NCBI RefSeq assembly: GCF_001468065.1
Contig: NZ_LNYZ01000008.1
Span: 124,001-188,000 of the forward strand
Source of the DNA: Legionella steigerwaltii
GTDB lineage: Bacteria > Pseudomonadota > Gammaproteobacteria > Legionellales > Legionellaceae
Length of the DNA: 64,000 bases
Direction of reading: 5' to 3'
In this document: in pieces, positions 37,801 through 46,800 of the stretch
How the letters are laid out: each line of letters starts with the position of its first letter
How positions within the stretch are numbered: the first letter of the stretch is position 1
Notes under the pieces: model-generated
The model's database searches: none
What the model was told of the DNA's origin: nothing
The model's input: the letters and a program-made list of their open reading frames with translations, nothing else
Translations under genes and position numbers: made by a program

Positions 37801-40800
37801 TACCCCATAAATCATATCATTATCGGCAATTGCATCAGCCAAAGGCTTCAATAATACAGAACCAACACCTTCTGCGGGGACATAACCGGTTCCACCTTCA
37901 GCAAAACTGGCACAACGCCCTTGTTCGGACATAAAATTAAAACTGCCTAGGAAGTGGTACTTGCTGGGATGTAAGGACAAATTAACGCCGCCAGCAATCG
38001 CCATCCTGCAATCGCCTCGTAACAGACTCTCGCAGGCTAAATGGATTGCTGCCAAGGAGGATGAACAGGCTGTATCGACCACAAAGCTTGGGCCGTTTAC
38101 ATCAAGGAAGTAGGAAATCCGGTTTGCTACTGAGAACGATTGGATATCCAGTGGCACACGATTTCCCTTTTGCCACTCTTCCGCAATAAATAAAGGGTAA
38201 AAATTATAAGTTACGCCAGCAAATACACCGACTGAATTGTTCGCCTTACGTTTTAATTTGTCACGTGTATAACCTGCATCTTCCAGAGTAGACCATACCG
38301 ATTGCATGAATAAACGTTCTTGGGGATCCATGAGCCCAGCATCGCGTGGCGAGATATTAAAAAACAAGGGATCGAATTTATCGACATCAGGAATAAAGCC
38401 TCCATGTGGGAAATAGTGTTCTTCTCCTCCGATCACTACAGGATAGTCTTTATAATTCCAGCGATCAGCCGGTACCTCACCCACACAATTACGTCCTGAG
38501 CTTAAGTTATGCCAAAACTCATCCATAGAGTTGGCCATAGGGAATGTGCCATTTAAGCCAATAATTGCAATATCGCGAGATGATTGGTTCCAGTGTTCAT
38601 GAGTTGATGTTATGGGTTTTACGGCTTCTATCTCAAGAGGGATTGCTGCTGGCTTGGCATGGATCGCAGATACCAGGTCAGACAATTTTTCTTTATAGTT
38701 TTTGATAAAATATTTGGCTAAATCATTTAACCGATTGCGTTCATAGAGTAACGTTTTGGGTAAGGTGCCAAAGTCTTTTTCCAAACGATTAGTAATTTCC
38801 AAGCCAATCAATGAGTCAACACCATAAACCTCATAGGTTTCATCCAATTGAATGAGTTCAGGAGCCGTACGTAATTTTTCCGCGAAGATTTGCTGTAAAT
38901 AGGTTAATACCTGACTGGAAAGATCCATTTCTACCGGGAGGACTCGCTTGCTTACTGGTGCGAGGACTGTGGGTGCTGGTGTGGTATTCAATTCCTGATC
39001 ATACCAATAGCGTTGTTTGATGAATGGGTAAGCAGGTAAAGTACCTAATCGCGATATTCTTTCCCCAAAATATACGTGTTGCCAGTCAATCGCATAATGT
39101 TTCGTATAGAGATCAGCCAGGATAAATAATTTGTGGCGATACTGGTCTGGATTGTCTGACTGGTGCAACGCATTAATTGCTGCTTGATATACTTCATCAA
39201 ATACTGGTCCCTGAATCGTCAAGGTTTGACCTTCATTTAACATGCAATATTCCGGAATTTCATGTTGGATTAACAACGTCAACGCGTGGAGTAATGCATC
39301 AATAGAGTCTACTACCAGAGCACAGCGGTACACAAAATGAGCACGACCAGCGTTCAGTGTAAAACTGAGTGAAGGTAAGCAAACCGTTTCTTTATTTTGG
39401 TTCAGCCATTGATACAGGTCTTCTATTTTTTGTTGCAAACTCTCTTGGTGTTTGGCTGAAAGAGCAATTAAATAACAGGGTTTCGTTTGATGAGGCCCAA
39501 CGATGGTCTGGTGGGGGCGACCTTCCTCAAGAACAATATGAGCATTAGTGCCACCAAATCCAAAAGAACTAACGCCAGCACGCAATGGGATATCTTCTCC
39601 AGCTTCATTTTTGATGCGTTGCCAGGTTTGCGTCTCTTTGAGGATGTAGAAAGGTGTATTGATTAAATTGATATAAGGATTTAACTCATTTAAATGCAAA
39701 ATACCGGGTAAGGTTTCATGGGTCATGGCCATAATCAGCTTGATTACCCCTGCAATTCCTGATGCAGGCTCTAAATGACCGATATTGGTTTTTACAGAAC
39801 CTAAAGCAATCGAGTCTGGTTTGATTTCAGATGCAAGTAAAGTAGTAAATGCACGTTTCAATCCTTCAATCTCTACCGGATCACCTAAGGCCGTTCCCGT
39901 ACCATGGGTTTCAATGTAAGTCACTGTATCTGGGTTGAAATTGGCTTGAGTGTAAGCACGAATTAATAACTCACTTTGTGCGGCAGCATTAGGTGCCGTC
40001 AGGGATTGCGCCTTCCCGCCATGATTTACTGCCGAGGCTTTTATAACCCCATAGATATGATCTCCATCTTCTTGTGCTTGTTTTAAGGGTTTTAGTAAAA
40101 GGCCGGCTACGCCTTCTCCTTTGACATAGCCATTTGCAGTCTTATCAAAACTTTTGCAACGCCCATCGGCAGATAAGGCGCCTAATTGGCTCGTGACCAC
40201 CAGGGTATCTGGACTTAATATAAGGCTTACGCCGCCCGCAATTGCCATATCACACTCCCCATGGCGAATGGCTTGTACCGCGCGGTGAATGGCAACCAGA
40301 GAGCTTGAGCAGGCGGTATCGATGGCTTCACTCGGACCTTGAAAATTGAAAAAATAGGAAACGCGATTGGCAATCATGCTATGTGAGTTACCTGTAGCAA
40401 TAAATCCATGATGTTCTTTTTGTTGTTTGGCAATTAACGTTTGATATTCGCTAAACTCAACACCGGCAAAAACCCCAATGCTCTGTGAGGATAAAGCAAA
40501 CGGATCGTAGCCTGCATCTTCAATGACTTTCCATGCGATTTCCAAAAAGAGTCGTTGTTGTGGATCCATAAGATTTGCTTCGCGGGCTGAAATATTAAAG
40601 AAGCCTGCGTCGAATTGATCGAAATTGTTGATAAAAGCACCCCATTTGGTGTTACTTTGATTTGCTTCAATGCCGTAATGATCACGCCAGTCCCAGCGTT
40701 CTGCAGGGATCTCAGTCACTAAATCATGACCATCAACCAAATGTTGCCAAAATGAGCTAAGGTCATCTGATTGAGGGAAAAGTCCTTGCATACCGATAAT

Positions 40801-43800
40801 CGCAATCGAATCCGCTTCATCAGTTACAATACGTCTGGACTTTACTGGATGAGTATTAACGTGCAGTTGGGCTACTTGATGATGGGTTGTCGCCACTGCT
40901 TCGGGAAATTGATTTATAAGATATTGGCTGATTGCTAAGACACTACTGTGAGTAAAGAAAACGGCAGGTGTGAATTCTACTTTGTAGTGTTCCGCAATCT
41001 TTTTGGCCAATTCAATAAAATGCACTGAATCCATCCCATATTCACCAAGATTTTTTTCGATTGCAATTCGGTGTTGCGTTATTTTCAAGATTTGAATAAT
41101 GTGCCGCACCAGAAACGAGTTTACTTTATCAATAAGCCCATTTTGCGTTAATGTCCAATTGATTGGCTTTTCTTGAGCAAAAGCAAGTTGTTCCTCATCA
41201 GAGTACCAATAACGTTCTTTGGCAAAAGGATAGGTAGGTAAAGATATTTTTTTCCTGGATTCACCGGCGTGGATATGATTCCAATCCAGATTTTGACCCT
41301 CCACATAAAATTTTGCCAGCGTCAGCAAAGCCTCTTGATAGTGAGTGGCTTGTGACAATTGTTGCATCACTAGAGGTAAAAGCGTTGTGTTAATTAGGTG
41401 GTTTTCAGATTTATTGCCCGCATTTTGTTGCATAAACAAGTGCGCTGGATTTTGTCGTGCTTTAAGTTGTTGAATTAAACGGATCACCTCATCAAGTGAG
41501 CTGGCAACCATGGAACAACGATACTCAAAATGACTTCTGCCTGCATTTAAGGTGTAGCTAACCTGTTCTAGCTGTGCTGATGGATTTTGCTCTAGCCAAG
41601 CCAATAAATCATCGAGACGTTGATTTAAGGCGATTTCGGTTTTGGCCGATAGCGTGAGCAAATAATGCGATTTATTCCTTGTCGAAGAAGAAAATACCTC
41701 CGGTGCTTCAGACAAAATCAAATGGGCATTCGAACCTCCTGCACCAAAAGAGCTAATTCCGGCAATTCGTGGTAAATTGACCAATGGTTGTGCCCATTCA
41801 CTGATGGTTTGCTGTACACGAAATGGGGTGAGTGACCAGTCTATGTTGGTATTCAATGGTTCAGAGAAAAGTGAAGGAACTAAGGTGCGGTGTTGTAATT
41901 GCAATACCACTTTGGTGACTGCAGCGATTCCTGCGGCAGACTCACAATGACCGATATTCGATTTGACTGAACCAAGTGCACAGTGGTGTTGTATGGATTG
42001 GCCGAATACTTTATTTAATCCGGCAATTTCAATAGGGTCTCCCAGCGAAGTTCCTGTGCCATGTGCCTCGATATAACTGACTTGTGCCGGATCGACATTG
42101 GCTTTTTGGTAGGTTTCTGCAAGTAACTCAGCTTGCGCATTCGGGTTGGGTACCGTGTAACCATTTGTTTTACCACCATGATTGAGGTGACTTCCCTTAA
42201 TTACCGCATAAATAAGATCGCCATCTTCCAGTGCTTTATCCAGGGGTTTGAGCAATACTGCGCCAACGGCTTCACCTGGTACATAACCATCGCCGCCTTC
42301 ACCAAAGCTGCGGCAATGTCCGTCACGTGCTAAAAACTTTCCGTGGCTCAGCAAAAGGTACTTATTGGGATGCAGCGACAGATTCACTCCACCAGCAAGT
42401 GCCATGTCACATTCGCCTTCATGGATGCTTTGACAGGCTAAATGGATGGCCGTAAGCGAAGAAGAGCACATGGTATCCAGCGCGATACTTGGACCATGAA
42501 AATCAAAAAAATAGGAAACCCGATTTGCAATGGAAGCAAAAACTGAGTTTGTTGGTGAAAACCGCGATGATTCATGACCAAACAACTGGTACTGACCATA
42601 CATCACACCTACATAGACTCCAATTTTTCCCCCAGCTAATGCTTCACGAGCATATCCGGCATCTTCTATAGTTTTCCAAGCTGTTTCTAAAAATAATCGT
42701 TCTTGAGGATCCATTAACGCTGCTTCGCGTGGTGAAATATTGAAAAACAAGGGGTCAAATTGATCCACATCCCTTAAAAAGCCGCCCCATTTGCTGTACA
42801 TTTTACCCTGGTGCTCTTGATGGGCATCAAAATAATCTGCCCAGTCCCATCTATTCTTAGGGATTTCTGTAACGCAGTCTTTGCCTGCGCAAAGGTTGTG
42901 CCAAAACTCGGTTAAATCATCCGCCTCGGGATAGCGTCCACTAATACCAATAATGGCGATGTCTTGAGATTTTGATGAATTTTTTTTAAAACCAAGAGGT
43001 TTGGGCCTTGTTATTATGTTAAGGATTTTCCCTTCTCCCCATGGGAACAGGGCGGATGAGGGTATTGATTGTGGACAATGAGCCCTCAGCCCAGCCCCTC
43101 TCCCACTTGCGGGATAGGGGATTCTTAACTCATGGGAGTGATGTTCTATGAAGTATTCAGTTAAATCAGCCAAGTTGCGACATTCAAAAAATAGTGTTTT
43201 GGGTAACGCGGTGAACTCTTTGGCCAGGCGTTGATTGAGTTGAATAATCATTAAAGAGTCGATGCCATAATTTTCGAAAGGCGAATTTCTATCAATACTT
43301 TCTGGCGAACACTTTAAGGTTTCGGCGAGTATGTTCTTTAAAAACTCTTCGGTTTGTTCATGTAAATTGCGATTTACTCCTTTGGAAGAAGTTATAGATT
43401 GTTTCAACACTGAATTTTTTTGCATTGCATGCATGAGTTTTTGCTGATAACCCGGGAGAACAATAAAATTTGCAACAGAGTGATGTAAAGCGTGCAGGAA
43501 GGCGCTCAATCCTTGCTGAGTGGATAAACTCAGAATACCTAAAGTTTGCTCAAGTTCCTGTTGGTATTCGGGAGCAATATGTAGTCCCCCCTCTTCCCAA
43601 AGAGGCCAGTTAATTGAAAGAGTATGTCCATAACAGTCCCCCTGAGCTCTTTGTTTCTCTCGTTCGCAGGCAAATTCATCGAGAAAACGATTGGCATAGG
43701 CATAATCACTTTGTCCTAAATTACCAAACACTGCTGAGGCGGATGAAAACAGAATGAAAAAATCTAAAGGCTCTTTACATGTTGCAGTATGCAAATTACA

Positions 43801-46800
43801 GGCGCCATAAATTTTGGGTGCTACAACCTTTTCTATTTCGGGTATTGTTTTATTGACAATCAATCCGTCTTGAGTAAGTCCTGCAGCATGAATAATGCCA
43901 TTTAGTGCACCAAAGCGTTTTTTAGTGGTTTGAATCAGTGTTTGCACATCCTCGTAGGAGGATACATCTGCTGATACATAAGCTACTGAGGCGCCGTTCT
44001 GTTCCAGTTCTGCGACTCTTTTTTGATGTTGTTCAGACAGGGTTGTACGACCTGTTAATACAATTTTGGCCTGATAATGTTTTGCCAAATACGTTGCAAA
44101 TAAATACCCCAGCCCACCCATGCCACCAGTAATTAAATAAACTCCAGATTTTTTGAGCATTGGCGGCGTTTCTTTTAGTGAAGGAAGCGGGACGTAATGT
44201 CTGATATATCGCTGATTCTGTTCATCATAGCGGACATAAATCTCATTTTGGGTTATTTCATTTGCAAGCAGGCTTAGATCATGTAATTCAATAAAGCGGC
44301 AGGAGATGTTGGATTGTTCCTGATGTACGCACTTTGCAAATCCATCCAAGGCCCGAGAAAAAATGGAGGGGGTTTTACTAATACCAATTAATTGTACGGG
44401 GTGTTTGGGTTTTAATTTACTGATTTGGGTTACTACAGTATGAACCAGATAATAAGTTTGCTCGAGTTTTTTTTGAATCTCTGTCGTTGAAAGGGACTCA
44501 CCATTTAATTCTTCCAGTGCAATAATAATACATTCGCTGAGTGCATTGATGTTTACCTGTGCCAGATCGTGTAAGAGCAGATACGAGACAGTATGGCCTG
44601 AGAATTGTTTTCTTATTGCTTGTACTGACTGTTCATTACTTCCTAAAATTAGAATGGAGTCTGGAGTTTTCCTCGTTGATGCACGCACCGCTTGTGTAGT
44701 CCATTGATGAGAATAATAGGCTACAGTTGCTTCAGGTTGTAACGGCTCATGCACTGCATATAAAGTAAATCCAGTAATGACCAATAAGAGTGTTCCTTCA
44801 ACATCAGTGACTTGAATGTTACATGTCGGCATACGCAAACTGTCTTCTGTGGAAATCAGGTGAGCATGTACATAACAGGTATTGGACAAAGCCCTATAAA
44901 TATCGACTTGTTCAATAGAAAAAGGGAGATAAAGCGCTTCGCGATTTTTAAGCAGTGCCTGAGTTGTCTGTAAGATTCCATCGAATAAACAGGGATGTAA
45001 CACAAATTCATTATGCTGTAGGTCTGCAGGCAGAGCAATTTCTGCTAAGAGCATATTTTCATCAAAGTGTATGCTTTGGATGACTTGAAAACTAGGACCG
45101 TAGGATATGCCTGTATGATTAAAATGGGTGTAAATGGCTTGGGGATCTTGAGTATAAGGCAACGCTGTTTTTAATTCGTGTAGGTCAAGTGCGGTATGTG
45201 GCGTCTCGGCAGCATTATCCAGATAATGCATTGTGCCAGTCACATAAGAAACCACCTCATCTTTGTCAGTTACTGAAAATGAGACGCAATCGGTTTCAGG
45301 AAATAAAAGAACATGCAGTGGGGTCGATAAATCCGGATTTATTATTGGTTTTTTCCAAGTGATCTTGCTTAGAGTGGTTACTTGCTGATTATTTGCAGCC
45401 ATGTTGGCCGCAACGCGAACCATTTCCAAACACACAGCACCGGGCAATACTTGCTCATTGTTGATTCGGTGATCGCGCAAATAGAATTCGTTTCCAGTAA
45501 ATCGTTTACTGAAAGCGGAAGCGGAGAACGTAGAAATATTCTCATCTATTAATGTATGCGTATCGCATTGTGAATTATTTTTGATTTCTACCCAATGTGA
45601 TTCTTTGGCGAAGGGATAAGTAGGAAGCGATATTTTCCCCTGATAATCGCCATAGATTGCCTGCCAATCGATTGATTGACCTTGTAGATAATTGATACGT
45701 AGTTGAATTAAATCATTAGTCTGCTGATTTAATTCATAGTCAAGCACATGAGACTCTATATCTTTGTGGGATAAAATAGACTGCAATTGTTTTTTCAACT
45801 CCGCAATGGTTTTCACAATCACGCAAAAACGCTTGCTAAAATGTTGTCTGCCTGTATTTAACGTATAACTGAGTGAAGCTAAACTTGGTGCATCTTTTTG
45901 GTTATCCAACCACTTGAGCAGATCAACAATACGTTGCTGTAATGCAGGTAAAGTCATTGCCGACAAACTAATAAGATAAGAGTGATGATTGGGAAATGGG
46001 GCGGGTGTTCGCTCAGGACTTTCTTCAAGGATAATGTGAGCGTTTGCACCACCAAAACCAAATGAACTTACTCCCGCTCTTCTGGGCTTACCGGGCACTT
46101 TTGACCATTTAGTTAGCTTATCAACGAGATAAAATGGGCTGTCCTCAATCTCGATGTAAGGATTTAATTCATTTAAATGTAGGTTAGCCGGCAACATTTC
46201 ATGATTCATGGCTAACAATGTTTTTATGATTCCTGCGATTCCGGCTGCAGATTCCAAATGACCAATATGTGTTTTAACTGCGCCTAATCCACAATATTGT
46301 TTTGGCAATGATTGAATGTTTTGCTCCAAGGCCAAGTGTTGGAATGCTTTTTTTAGGCCATTAATTTCAATGGGATCACCGAGCGGTGTACCGGTTCCAT
46401 GGGTTTCAATGTATTGAATACTGTCGATGGGCACTTGAGCCCGTTGGCAGGCTGAAATAATGACCTCTGCCTGGGCATTGGGGTTGGGGGCAGTTAAGGT
46501 ATTAACATGTCCACCATGATTCACAGCAGTTCCTTTAATTACCCCATAGATGTGATCGCCATCCTGTAATGCCCGAGATAATTTTTTTAATAAAATAGCG
46601 CCTGCACCTTCGCCACGAACATAACCATTGGCGTTTTTATCAAAAGTTTTACAACGTCCATCGTCACTTAGCATGCCTGCTTGATGGGCTGCAACAAATG
46701 AAGTGGGGGTGATTAAAGTATTCACTCCACCTGCAAGCGCCAGATCACAATCACCTTGCAAAATCGCATGGACTGCCTGGTGAATGGCAACCAGGGAACT

